NCBI RefSeq assembly: GCF_001904635.1
Contig: NZ_MRCB01000022.1
Span: forward strand, 1-64,000
Source: Hydrococcus rivularis NIES-593
Lineage (GTDB): Bacteria > Cyanobacteriota > Cyanobacteriia > Cyanobacteriales > Microcystaceae
Direction: 5' to 3'
Length of the DNA stretch: 64,000 nucleotides
Numbering within the stretch: the stretch's first letter is position 1; each line of letters starts with the position of its first letter. The notes under the pieces were generated by a model. The model had not been told where the DNA came from. It worked only from the letters and a program-made list of their open reading frames with translations, and did not search any database. Made by a program: the position numbers and the translations under genes. Below, piece after piece: positions 28,827-36,884 of the stretch.

Positions 28827-29159
28827 GGGGCTGTAGCTCAGCAGGATAGAGCAAGCGCCTCCTGAATCATCGGGCACCATAAAGGAAACTTTATGAGTGA
28901 ATGTGGTCAAATTCAAGGGAGCCTAAGTCTGGTAACGGATAAGGTAATCTTGAGCCAAGCTCTACTTCCCCAGTAGAGAAGGTGCAGAGACTGGTTGTAG
29001 GAAACGATGGGGGAAAAACAAGCTTATAAGTAAACTTCCTACAACATAACGGCCACCACCTACGGGCAAGATGCCTACGGTGAAGGAATAGTCCGGAGAG
29101 TGAGGAAACTCACACCAATCTGAAGCGCTAGGTCGCCGGTTCGATTCCGGCCAGTCCCG
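28827..29159 (+). tRNA. tRNA-Arg(CCU), interrupted by a group I intron
   Basis: Exons 28827-28863 and 29123-29159 join into a 74-nt tRNA. The acceptor stem GGGGCTG pairs with CAGTCCC, the D-stem is GCTC/GAGC, the anticodon stem AGCGC/GCGCT has loop CTCCTAA (anticodon CCU), and the T-stem is GCCGG/CCGGC with TTCGATT. The intron follows the last anticodon base. A T-run follows the discriminator. CCA is not encoded. Confidence 0.93.
28864..29122 (+). ncRNA. group I self-splicing intron (259 nt)
   Basis: The 5' exon ends in U and the intron ends in G, as required for group I splicing. The exon CCU can pair with GGG at 28873-28875 to form P1 with a U-G at the splice site. A GAAA-capped hairpin (ATAAAG/CTTTAT) follows. 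The 3' part has the conserved AATAGTCCGGAGAG segment of the catalytic core. There is no homing endonuclease reading frame. Introns at this site of tRNA-Arg(CCU) are known in cyanobacteria and some proteobacteria. Confidence 0.88.
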
Positions 29160-29371
29160 TTTTTCAACGGCACGATTTTATCAGTTATTATCAAAATTTT
29201 TATCTTTTTCCGGTAAATTTCAGCAGGAAGGTCTAATCTAGCGCGATCGCGATTGTCAGACAAAAAGCGCCAGGTAAATTCCCTCGAAAAAAACGGGAGC
29301 ATAACTGCCCCCGTCTCGTCGTCGTTAAAAGAGATAAGTGCTCTAAGAAAACAGCTCGTTGCCTGTGTGAT

Positions 29372-30052
29372 GTGAGTGTGTCGATGCCTGGAAAAATTCC
29401 TTCTATCAGACAAGAAGTGTTTGTCAGTCAACCTCGCAAGACAAAAAAAAGATTTTCTCTTTTGCTCTTACCAGTCATAGGAGTTGCACTTTGGTTAGGC
29501 TACAAGCAAGGGCAAAGTTACCTAGTTAAACCAGAGGCAGCGATCGTTCTCGGAGGACACGAAGATAGAGAACGCTTTGCTGCTAAATTAGCCGCTCAAG
29601 ACCCCAATATATCGATTTGGGTATCCTCTGGCAGTCCGCAAAAATATGTAGAAAAAATTTTTGCTGAAGCAGGAATCGATCGCGATCGCTTGCATTTAGA
29701 TTATCATGCCGTCGATACGGTAACTAACTTCACCACGCTAGTCGATGACCTAAAAGCACATGGCATCGACAGTGTTTATCTCATCACTTCTGAAAACCAT
29801 ATGCGTCGCGCTCTCATTATCGGTGAAATCGTCTTCGGGAGTCGCGGAATTGTTATTAAACCCGTCTCGGTTCCTTCTGATGCGCCGTCAGAACCAATTG
29901 AAAAAACTCTGCGAGATGGTGCCAGAGCGCTGCTGTGGTTAGCAACGGGAGGCACTGGGGAAACTTTAATCGAGCGCGAATCTCGTAACTTACAATCGAT
30001 AAAGCATTCAGGGCGATCTCCTGAGGATTTTGTCGATCGGGACAAATCTTAG
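29372..30052 (+). CDS. YdcF family (DUF218) membrane-anchored protein
   Basis: A 226-residue protein with one N-terminal membrane segment (FSLLLLPVIGVALWLGY, about residues 29-45) and a DUF218 domain (AAIVLGGHEDRERFAAKLA ... VYLITSENHMRRALIIGEIVFGSRG). Relatives such as YdcF bind nucleotide-like ligands, and SanA affects envelope permeability. The GTG at 29372 or the ATG at 29384 may be the start. Function in cyanobacteria is unknown. Confidence 0.78.
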   Translation: MSVSMPGKIPSIRQEVFVSQPRKTKKRFSLLLLPVIGVALWLGYKQGQSYLVKPEAAIVLGGHEDRERFAAKLAAQDPNISIWVSSGSPQKYVEKIFAEAGIDRDRLHLDYHAVDTVTNFTTLVDDLKAHGIDSVYLITSENHMRRALIIGEIVFGSRGIVIKPVSVPSDAPSEPIEKTLRDGARALLWLATGGTGETLIERESRNLQSIKHSGRSPEDFVDRDKS

Positions 30053-30127
30053 CAATTTTTCGCCCCAAAGTTAAGAAATGTAAAGAGCGTTAAGATATTT
30101 CTTAGGATAGTAAGTCACTATAGGATA

Positions 30128-30487
30128 ATGTCAAACTCACATCCGACCGAGCATGAATTACTCAAAACCATTCTCGAACCTCTACTGGAAGATTTTCAGT
30201 ATTGGTTTTCCCGCGCCCGCGCATTATTAGAATCCGAACAAATTTCTTTTCTTTCACCAGAAGAACAAGCTCATTTGCTAAAAAGAATTAAGACAGCCCA
30301 ACAGGAAGTAAATGCGGCTAAGATGCTATTTAAAGCGACCGGAGAACAAGCCGGCATAGACACGGCTACGCTAGTGCCCTGGCATCAATTAGTTGCCCAG
30401 TGTTGGCAAGTCGCCATGCGATGGCGTTCTCTTAAAGGCAAGCTTTCGCAAGACTCCGATTCGAGCGATCCAAACCTCGCTCCCTAG
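30128..30487 (+). CDS. DUF2605 family protein
   Basis: A 119-residue soluble, helical protein of a cyanobacteria-restricted family. Recognisable segments are LEPLLEDFQYWFSRARALLE and the Trp-rich end WHQLVAQCWQVAMRWRSLKG. No catalytic motif is seen. It precedes a DUF2973 gene on the same strand, a pairing I recall as common in cyanobacteria, which suggests a shared but unknown job. Confidence 0.75.
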   Translation: MSNSHPTEHELLKTILEPLLEDFQYWFSRARALLESEQISFLSPEEQAHLLKRIKTAQQEVNAAKMLFKATGEQAGIDTATLVPWHQLVAQCWQVAMRWRSLKGKLSQDSDSSDPNLAP

Positions 30488-30610
30488 AGATGAAAAACCT
30501 AGCTATATCCTTGATAAGCTAGTTAAATAACTCTTAGTTAAGATTGCTTTTTCCAACCCCTTATAAAAATAAAAACTGCTTGGACTGATTTCTCTCAGGA
30601 GGACACTCAG

Positions 30611-30934
30611 ATGTTACATTTAATGTACATACTTGCTTTTACAGTTATTGCTTTTCTGGCTATCAGCAATCTCATTCGCAGTTTGGTTACTGTGAGCATG
30701 GATTCGCAACGTCGCTATTCGGCGGCAGGTAAATCTTCTTCTGGCACAAAAGAAGCTAATTGGAATCGGACTGGTACCACCGTTCATCCAGAGTTACTGG
30801 ACGAGAGCGGTCAGCCAATTGACGAGCCCCTTTTGGTGATGCGTTCCGTTACGGTTGAAGATGCGCGCCAACAACTCGATGCTCTCTATAAGGCTTCTCC
30901 GGGTCAAACCCAAGAAACGGAAGAAGACGCTTAA
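30611..30934 (+). CDS. DUF2973 family membrane protein
   Basis: A 107-residue protein with one N-terminal membrane helix (MYILAFTVIAFLAISNLI) and a soluble acidic tail containing HPELLDESGQPIDEPLLVMRSVTVEDARQQLDALY, characteristic of DUF2973. An AGGAGG site precedes the ATG. Function unknown; it follows the DUF2605 gene. Confidence 0.78.
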   Translation: MLHLMYILAFTVIAFLAISNLIRSLVTVSMDSQRRYSAAGKSSSGTKEANWNRTGTTVHPELLDESGQPIDEPLLVMRSVTVEDARQQLDALYKASPGQTQETEEDA

Positions 30935-30993
30935 GGAATTCTAATGCAGAATGACGTAGTTGCTGATTTTTGCATAGACGATCGAGACTGCTT

Positions 30994-31635
30994 GTGAGCG
31001 TATCGAGTTATATCTATCTGCACGGCTTTGCTTCTAGCCCTTACTCTACTAAAGCTCAATATCTGCGCGATCGCTTCTGGGAGCATCAGATTTTCCTGAA
31101 AATTCCTGACCTCAATCAAGGGGATTTTTCCCATCTCACCCTGACTCGACAACTGGAGCAAGTAGCGTCAGAATTCCCCGATTCCGAAACCCCCGTCACT
31201 TTAATTGGCTCTAGTCTTGGGGGATTAACGGCTTCTCATCTTGCCGAAAAATATTCTCAGGTTCGGTGTCTGGTTCTTCTAGCACCTGCTTTTGGCTTTA
31301 TCGATCGGTGGCTGTCCCAGTTGGAAGAAGCTCAAATCCGGCAATGGCAAGAGTCTGGCTATTTATCGATTTATCATTACGGCGAGCAGCGATCGCTCCC
31401 ACTTCACTATCAATTCCTTATCGATGCCAGTCAATATTCCGAACGTCAGTTACAAAGACCCGTTCCTACCTTAATTTTACACGGACGTAACGATGAAGTC
31501 ATTCCCATTCAATCCAGTCGCGACTATGCCAGTCAGCGCCCTTGGGTAGAATTAGTCGAACTAGATAGCGATCATGCCTTAACTGACGTCATGCCGAAAA
31601 TTTGGCAAGCCATTCAGAAATTCTGTCAACTCTAA
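30994..31635 (+). CDS. YqiA/YcfP-type alpha/beta esterase
   Basis: A 213-residue hydrolase when started at the GTG at 30994 (VSVSSYIYLHGFASSP). The nucleophile elbow is IGSSLGGLTA, the acid is in ILHGRNDEVIP and the His is in LDSDHALTD, so the full triad is present. YqiA-family enzymes hydrolyse short acyl esters or thioesters; the substrate here is unknown. It lies 59 bp after the DUF2973 gene. Confidence 0.82.
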   Translation: MSVSSYIYLHGFASSPYSTKAQYLRDRFWEHQIFLKIPDLNQGDFSHLTLTRQLEQVASEFPDSETPVTLIGSSLGGLTASHLAEKYSQVRCLVLLAPAFGFIDRWLSQLEEAQIRQWQESGYLSIYHYGEQRSLPLHYQFLIDASQYSERQLQRPVPTLILHGRNDEVIPIQSSRDYASQRPWVELVELDSDHALTDVMPKIWQAIQKFCQL

Positions 31636-31656
31636 TAAAGCCCCTGAAAACAATTT

Positions 31657-31676
31657 ACCCGCCTTCAAGGGCGGGT
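31657..31676 (+). terminator. hairpin after the esterase gene
   Basis: Perfect 7-bp GC-rich stem ACCCGCC / GGCGGGT, 22 bp after the esterase stop, followed by TATAAACTG. The T-run is weak. Confidence 0.45.
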
Positions 31677-32123
31677 TATAAACTGTACAAACGATATGGA
31701 CTCCTAGATGTTAAGTAGTTAATCAATTAGTTACTAGCTAAGGTGGACACAACTCCCATACAACTCTTTCTAAACTTATCAGACCTCTATTTGCCGACTC
31801 AGGCGTTGATTGTGGATTGTCCTTTTTCGTTTAGTTGAGGCAGAGCCTCTGCAATTCATCGGATCGAAACCACCTTTACAAGTCCGTGTCTTAATGGCAA
31901 TAGAAAGATGTTGGGTTGATTAGAACGGGAGGCACTGGCTCTAATCTTTAACTTTCCTAGGAAGCTTGTTTCGATTCACTTCCTTGTGCCTTATTTATAA
32001 ATTATCATAGGCTTGTTTGGGGGGGAACTGTTAGCTAATAAACGTTACAGTTGTTTATTCTTTGCAAACTAATGCGAAAAAACGCAATATTAACCTGAAA
32101 AATAGTTGCCATAACACGTGCTC
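31677..32123. other. gene-free interval 3' of the NB-ARC gene
   Basis: About 450 bp with no convincing reading frame. It contains one copy of the 18-bp repeat (31705-31722), an inverted repeat near 31842-31857 (GAGGCAGAGCCTCTGC) and a run of seven G near 32028. It could be decayed mobile DNA, but no transposase domain is recognisable. Confidence 0.4.
31705..31722 (+). repeat. 18-bp direct repeat, left copy
   Basis: TAGATGTTAAGTAGTTAA. It matches 34301-34318 at 17 of 18 positions in the same orientation. The two copies bracket the NB-ARC gene (2.6 kb). Confidence 0.55.
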
Positions 32124-33518
32124 TTATGTTTTCCCGTTTGAGTGCTGAAATCTGAGATTAAGTCGGTTGGTCACATACTCTCTAATCATTGGCATTAGCA
32201 GAAAACCTGCTGCTGTCTTCTCAATGAGCGATCTCTGCATCAAAGATCTCAAAACTTCTGGCAATTTTGGTCGCGAGTCCGGTAACAAAAAAGTTAATTG
32301 CAGTTCTGCTATGTCAACGGGTTGACGCTTCATCGCCAGCAAATACATTACCTCTTTTTCTAAATCTGATAGCCGATTAAATTGTTGCTCTAACAGGTCA
32401 TATAGTTCGTCAACGACTAATCTCCTTTGCTCTAGAAATTCTAAAAAGCTGGCGATATTTCCATCAAATAACTCTTGAATTTCCGCCGCCACCAACTTGA
32501 GAGCGAGGGGATTGCCTCCGTAGTATTCAATCAGGGTTCTCCATTGGCTCTCAGTCCCAGTAAAGGTGCTTTTAGCTCTCAAGATTTCCCGCGCTTGCGC
32601 CAAGCCGATTCCCTTCAATTGCAAGCATCGCACGGGTAGGGTTTTGCCCTCTTCGGCACTCAAGCCTTGCGGTTTTTCTCGCGAGGTCAGCAGCAAGCAG
32701 CTTTGGTGGACGGTTTTGCCGACACATTTGAACAGTTGTCCATATCCTCGATACCCTTCTCGATAGCGCCCCGCGCGATCGCCACTTTGCAAAATTGCTT
32801 CTACACTATCGAGAACTACCAGACAGTGAGAAGCTCGCAAGCATTCGACCAAAAGCATAATGCTGCCGTCTAGAGAGCTTGGTAAATCGCTGCGCTCCCT
32901 GGTGCCTAAAAATCGAATCAGATCTGAGAGTACCTCTTCTACAGTGGGAGCGTTGCGCAGATTGCGCCAAATGACCAACTCAAATTCGTCATGAACTTGC
33001 TCGATTAGCTTGGCCGCCAGAGCGGTTTTACCAATTCCACCCATGCCCAACAGCAGCACCAGTCGGCATTGCTCGTCCACAATCCATTGCTCTAGAGTCG
33101 TCAGTTCTTCTGTGCGCCCTAAAAATCTCGATACATCGGGGGCTAAGTCGCAATCTCGGCGTTTTCGAGACATGAACCTCTCATCCCCTAGACTCCCTTC
33201 GAGCTGCAAAATTTCTGATTCTTGCACATGTCGCTCTAGAATCGCCTTCAAGTTTTTCTTGCCGACTCTCTCGCCTAATCCATCTGACAGTTGCTTCCAT
33301 AAATCGGCTGCCACGTCTTTGATGTGCCCTTCAGAACAGTGGGTCATCTCGGCAATATCTTCATAGGTCTGGTCTTGCCAAACTCCTTTTAAGATAGCTC
33401 TTTGCAGACTGTTGAGCGGCTTGCCTCTTTTAGCTGAGATAACTTTCTCAGCCAAGTCGAAAGCTTCCTCATGTTTTTCTGCAAGATTGACATCAATTTT
33501 TCTTAACTCGATCATCAT
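32124..33518 (-). CDS. NB-ARC STAND protein with vMAP-type N-terminal HTH, no C-terminal sensor repeats
   Basis: A 464-residue STAND NTPase. The N-terminus matches the HTH-like module of vWA-MoxR-associated proteins (LNSLQRAILKGVWQDQTYEDIAEMTHCSEGHIKDVAADLW). The NB-ARC domain has FLGRTEELTTLEQWI, Walker A LLGMGGIGKTALA, Walker B LVVLDSVEAIL and GGNPLALKLVA. It ends at IREYVTNRL, where related cyanobacterial proteins usually go on into WD40 or TPR repeats. It is either a short natural form or a truncated gene. Signalling or defence is inferred from the family. Confidence 0.82.
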   Translation of the reverse strand: MMIELRKIDVNLAEKHEEAFDLAEKVISAKRGKPLNSLQRAILKGVWQDQTYEDIAEMTHCSEGHIKDVAADLWKQLSDGLGERVGKKNLKAILERHVQESEILQLEGSLGDERFMSRKRRDCDLAPDVSRFLGRTEELTTLEQWIVDEQCRLVLLLGMGGIGKTALAAKLIEQVHDEFELVIWRNLRNAPTVEEVLSDLIRFLGTRERSDLPSSLDGSIMLLVECLRASHCLVVLDSVEAILQSGDRAGRYREGYRGYGQLFKCVGKTVHQSCLLLTSREKPQGLSAEEGKTLPVRCLQLKGIGLAQAREILRAKSTFTGTESQWRTLIEYYGGNPLALKLVAAEIQELFDGNIASFLEFLEQRRLVVDELYDLLEQQFNRLSDLEKEVMYLLAMKRQPVDIAELQLTFLLPDSRPKLPEVLRSLMQRSLIEKTAAGFLLMPMIREYVTNRLNLRFQHSNGKT

Positions 33519-33832
33519 AATCTAATCGTTTCTTAAAGTGTAAATTGACGAAGTGCTTTTCAGGCTCCGCCGTCTCACGGCGGAGTACCTTGCACTTTTA
33601 GCATTAACTGCTATATGGTAAAGTCAGTCATTTGATAGAGATATAAACCTCTAGAATTGACTCATTCGCTACAAAGATATAAACAGGTTTAAAAAAATGG
33701 TTACAAAACCAAATAATGCAATTGAAAGTCGCTAAAAAATTGATTCTCTGTCTAAGAGGCTAAATTCCGTCAGCGATAGAATATCGCTGCCTCATACTTA
33801 AAGTCATCTAAAGACGACTGCATAAGTGTTTT

Positions 33833-33882
33833 AGTCCATTGAAATGGACTTGAGCTATAAGCCGGGAAATTCATTTCCTGGC
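33833..33882. repeat. paired hairpin repeat (REP-like)
   Basis: Stem AGTCCATT / AATGGACT (33833-33850), then GCCGGGAAAT / ATTTCCTGGC (33861-33882). It has the same two-hairpin layout as 81-130. Confidence 0.5.
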
Positions 33883-33993
33883 GGCTGATATTACTTGATA
33901 TTTAGGTTCCAAGAAATAAATTTCTTGATGGGATTGAGTCACAATCAAATACCCCCGTGATTATGTAACTAAATAATTACAATGAATCCGGCT

Positions 33994-34038
33994 TCTGTTA
34001 GTCGGATAAGTTCGGAAGTAAGGTCTGAAAAAGTCGGA
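33994..34038 (+). repeat. inverted repeat around the pentapeptide gene, left arm
   Basis: Contains GTCGGATAAGTTCGG and AAGGTCTGAAAAAGTC. The reverse complement of 35651-35701 has matching GTCGGATAATTTCGG and TAAGTCTGAAAAGTC blocks in the same order. Confidence 0.4.
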
Positions 34039-34300
34039 AAAGTAGGGTGTATTTTTTATGTTAAAGCAGTTTTAAAAACGGTTAGAAATGCGATTAGGGA
34101 ATACTGCTTGAGTTAAATCTAATACTAGATTGACTTAGGCGCGATCGCGCCAAAAGTCAATCCTAGCATTAAAGCTTTTTCATTAATACTAACCCGTTCT
34201 CAAGCAAAGCTTATCTTGTCCCCAAAATCTTTCACCGATCGTTTATCTCAATAAAATATGAAGCTAACATAGAATTAGCTTGATAGGATCTAAAGATTAC

Positions 34301-34318
34301 TAGATGTTAAGTAATTAA
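34301..34318 (+). repeat. 18-bp direct repeat, right copy
   Basis: TAGATGTTAAGTAATTAA, one mismatch from 31705-31722. Confidence 0.55.
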
Positions 34319-34548
34319 AAGAATTTTAAACCCCTGTTGAGGATGTAGCGATAGGTACTTTTAATTGCTCCCAACTCAATGGACAGATTCCGCAGACAAA
34401 AAATTTCATAATAGCTGAAATAATTACAGCGTTACTCTAAATGATGCACACAAGTGTTCTCAATGCTGTGGTTCTCTTTCTTATTAACGCTAATTTAACC
34501 AAATCAAATAAACGTTGAATTATTACAGTCTTGACTTTTGTCTGGGAA

Positions 34549-35487
34549 ATGTCAGACCCTACTGAGTACCAATACTCTAATTTCATGTTCCTATCACTTG
34601 AAAAACTCAAGCAAAAGAAATTTAATCTCTGTGCAATTGATATTACAGAGATAGATTGGAAAGAAATTGACCTAGAAGATGCTGACTTGCAAGAGGCTAA
34701 TCTGAGTGGTATCAACCTGAGCGGCACTAACCTAAGTCGTGCTAACTTGTTTAAGGTCAAGCTGTTTGGAACTAACCTGAGTGGCGCCAACCTGAGTGGT
34801 GCCAATCTTAATAGTACCAACTTTAGCCGCGCCAATCTCAGTGGTGCCAACTTGAGTAGTGCTAACTTGATTGTTGCCAATTTAAGTCGTGCTAATCTTA
34901 GTGGCGTCAACCTCAGTGGCGCTAACTTAATCGTTGCTCACCTAATCCATGTCAATTTAAGTAGTGCCAATCTCAACGAGGCAGATTTAGAGGATGCCAA
35001 TCTCAGTGGTAGCGACCTCAGTGGCGTCAACCTAAGAAATGCCAACCTGCGGGGTGCCACTCTCAATGGCACTATCCTTAGGGATGCCGACCTGCGGGGG
35101 ATAAGATTGGAAAATGCCAACCTGTGCGGTGCCAACCTGAATCGTGTTGACCTGAGTAGCACCAACCTCAGTGGCATTAACTTGAGTGGTATCGACCTAA
35201 GAGGTGCCAATCTGAGCGACACTAATCTAAATAGCACAAATCTAAGAGATGCCGATCTCCGCGAGGCAAAACTGATTCGTGTTAATCTGTGGCGAGCTAA
35301 ACTGAATCGTGCCGACCTAGAAGGGGCTGACTTGAGATATGCTAACCTAAGCGGTGCCAATTTGGAAGATGCAAACTTGAGCGGTGCCGACCTAGACAGT
35401 GCAAACTTGGAAGGGGTTAAAAATTTAGCTCCCGAACAAGTAAAGAGAGCACACAATTGGAAAAATGCTAAAGGAAAATTTTTCTAA
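34549..35487 (+). CDS. pentapeptide-repeat protein
   Basis: A 312-residue protein built almost wholly of A(N/D)LxG-type pentads from about residue 45 to 290. These form a right-handed quadrilateral beta-helix with Leu or Phe inside. The ATG at 34549 (MSDPTEYQYSN) is preferred to the TTG at 34531. There is no signal peptide, so it is probably cytoplasmic. The end (LAPEQVKRAHNWKNAKGKFF) is a common C-cap in cyanobacterial members. Some family members protect gyrase; nothing here shows that. The repeated codons make the DNA itself a degenerate 15-bp tandem repeat. Confidence 0.88.
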   Translation: MSDPTEYQYSNFMFLSLEKLKQKKFNLCAIDITEIDWKEIDLEDADLQEANLSGINLSGTNLSRANLFKVKLFGTNLSGANLSGANLNSTNFSRANLSGANLSSANLIVANLSRANLSGVNLSGANLIVAHLIHVNLSSANLNEADLEDANLSGSDLSGVNLRNANLRGATLNGTILRDADLRGIRLENANLCGANLNRVDLSSTNLSGINLSGIDLRGANLSDTNLNSTNLRDADLREAKLIRVNLWRAKLNRADLEGADLRYANLSGANLEDANLSGADLDSANLEGVKNLAPEQVKRAHNWKNAKGKFF

Positions 35488-35825
35488 TTTGAGTTGCGAT
35501 CGCATATAGCTTCGTTAATTTTTCCTAGAGCAACAGAAGAGAAGCCAGCTATCGCGTATCTAAGTTGCAATATTAACATCACTTTTGTTTTCTTAATTTG
35601 GGCTTTTCCTGAATAGAGTTTTTCATTTTAATTAATCGAAAAATTACGCCTGACTTTTCAGACTTAACTCCCGACTGGATGCCCGAAATTATCCGACTGA
35701 CAAACCCTAGGCTTCTTGCCATTATTAATTTTGTGAGGAGTCATTAGCTATTAAATTACAACAGGCATTTGCATTTGACTTCTCAACTCAAGACTGTCAA
35801 CTCATATTTTGTGAGGGTCGAGATA
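35488..35825. other. leader region of the peptide locus
   Basis: About 340 bp without a gene before the first double-glycine precursor. It includes the right arm of an inverted repeat (35651-35701). It should contain the promoter of the precursor array; no confident -35/-10 pair was found. Confidence 0.45.
35651..35701 (-). repeat. inverted repeat around the pentapeptide gene, right arm
   Basis: The reverse complement matches 33994-34038 in two blocks, with an extra ~8 bases between them. Confidence 0.4.
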
Positions 35826-36095
35826 ATGTTAAATCGAATTCTAGAAACCAATTTATTAAGCGAGTTGTCTGACAAGCAGCAAGAAATCGTCGCCGGTGGC
35901 GGTCAGCTATCCGAGATTGCTAAAGAGGTCAGGACTGCTTTTGAAGCTTCTAACACGGTGTTCAAAAACTCAGCCGCATCGACTGAGAAAGGCAGCATGG
36001 TAGATACAACCATCGATAACATGTTTGTTAACACCAGTGCCTTTGAAGATCTTACTGCACTGTTTAACGGTGCAGGAAACGGCGTGGATCCATAA
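35826..36095 (+). CDS. double-glycine leader peptide precursor 1
   Basis: An 89-residue precursor from the ATG at 35826 (GAGG upstream). The leader MLNRILETNLLSELSDKQQE ends in IVAGG, the double-glycine site cut by C39 peptidases. The mature part (about 64 residues) is Ser/Thr/Asn-rich, has no Cys and ends FNGAGNGVDP. The lack of Cys and of nearby modification enzymes argues against a lanthipeptide. It is about 80% identical to precursor 2. Export by the PCAT at 40207 is inferred. Confidence 0.82.
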   Translation: MLNRILETNLLSELSDKQQEIVAGGGQLSEIAKEVRTAFEASNTVFKNSAASTEKGSMVDTTIDNMFVNTSAFEDLTALFNGAGNGVDP

Positions 36096-36113
36096 GAGAT
36101 CCTGCCATCCTCG

Positions 36114-36146
36114 AGAAGGTTCCATAAATTAGGACTCGAATCTTCT
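36114..36146 (+). promoter_or_regulatory. conserved hairpin after precursor 1
   Basis: Stem AGAAGGTTC / GAATCTTCT with a 15-base loop, 18 bp after the stop. The same hairpin follows precursors 2 and 3. It has no T-run, so it may be an mRNA-stabilising or attenuating element rather than a full terminator. Confidence 0.5.
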
Positions 36147-36289
36147 GGGGAATTTCTAAGCCAGTTGTATGAACTGTCAACAACAGATAGATTCTAGCGC
36201 TTTTGTTTCAGCTGCTGGCGGGAATAACTGCCGACTAAGTTCTCTTCTTACCCACCTATCAATCGATCTTTTCAGTGAGGTCTAAAATC

Positions 36290-36559
36290 ATGTTATATAG
36301 AATTCCAGATACCAATTTATTGAGTGAATTGTCTGACGAGCAGCAAGAAATCGTCGCTGGTGGCGGTCAGCTATCCGATATTACCAAAGAGATTGAAACT
36401 GCCTTCGAGGCATCGAACACGGTGTTCAAAAACTCAGCCGCATCGACTGCTAAAGGTAGCATGGTAGATACAACCATCGATAACATGGCTATTAACACTA
36501 CCGCCTACGAAAAACTTACCGCACTGTTTAACGGTGCAGGAAACGGCGCAGATCCATAA
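36290..36559 (+). CDS. double-glycine leader peptide precursor 2
   Basis: 89 residues from the ATG at 36290 (GTGAGG upstream). The leader carries LLSELSDEQQEIVAGG; the mature part differs from precursor 1 at roughly a dozen of 64 positions, mostly conservative, and also ends FNGAGNGADP. The upstream 40-60 bp and the downstream hairpin are also duplicated, so the whole cassette was copied. Confidence 0.82.
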   Translation: MLYRIPDTNLLSELSDEQQEIVAGGGQLSDITKEIETAFEASNTVFKNSAASTAKGSMVDTTIDNMAINTTAYEKLTALFNGAGNGADP

Positions 36560-36575
36560 GAGATCCTGCTATCCT

Positions 36576-36612
36576 CCAGAAGGTTCCATTAATTAAGACT
36601 GGAATCTTCTGG
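36576..36612 (+). promoter_or_regulatory. conserved hairpin after precursor 2
   Basis: 12-bp stem CCAGAAGGTTCC / GGAATCTTCTGG (one G-U) with a 13-base loop. The ~270 bp after it, to 36884, hold a short repeat-like stretch (36640-36695, related in reverse to 13078-13130) and no gene. Confidence 0.55.
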
Positions 36613-36884
36613 AATCTCCGTGAGACCCCTCTAATAGAGTGTGGGGAGTGTGGAGAAGAGGGAGGAGGGATTTGTAGCAAGGATTTAGATAATTAATACT
36701 TTAGACGGATTCTAGCATTTGTTCTCAGTCGGCTCGGCTGTATTCAACATTAGCTTTTGCCAGGAAAAGCTACCAAACCCAGCATTATCTACTGCCGGAA
36801 TGCACGTTAACTCGCGTTTGAGAATGCCTGCCGACTGAGTTTTCTTCTCGCCTGCCTATCATCTTTTGAGTGAGGTTCAACATC

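Larger units (their letters stand above)
33519..34548. other. 1-kb gene-free, AT-rich interval
   Basis: No reading frame of note. It holds a GC-rich hairpin at 33565-33585 (CTCCGCCG / CGGCGGAG), a paired hairpin repeat at 33833-33882, an imperfect inverted repeat at 33994-34038 whose partner lies at 35651-35701, and the right copy of the 18-bp repeat (34301-34318). It probably also carries the NB-ARC and pentapeptide gene promoters. Confidence 0.5.

Noticed and set aside
31677-32123. Remnant of an IS200/IS605-type transposon or guide RNA
   Set aside because: Hairpins and short repeats are present, but no transposase or TnpB motif could be read in any frame.
34700-35400. Tandem 15-bp periodicity that could suggest a CRISPR or satellite array
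   Set aside because: The periodicity is explained by pentapeptide codons in an intact gene. Units have no constant repeat/spacer alternation. No CRISPR array was seen anywhere in the window.
34437-35456. Long Leu/Arg/Ser-rich frames on the minus strand of the pentapeptide gene
   Set aside because: They are the antisense reading of the repeated A(N/D)LxG codons, with low-complexity content and no ribosome sites.
36640-36695. Possible small RNA between precursors 2 and 3
   Set aside because: The purine-rich stretch is related in reverse to 13078-13130, so it looks like a dispersed repeat. There is no promoter/terminator pair.
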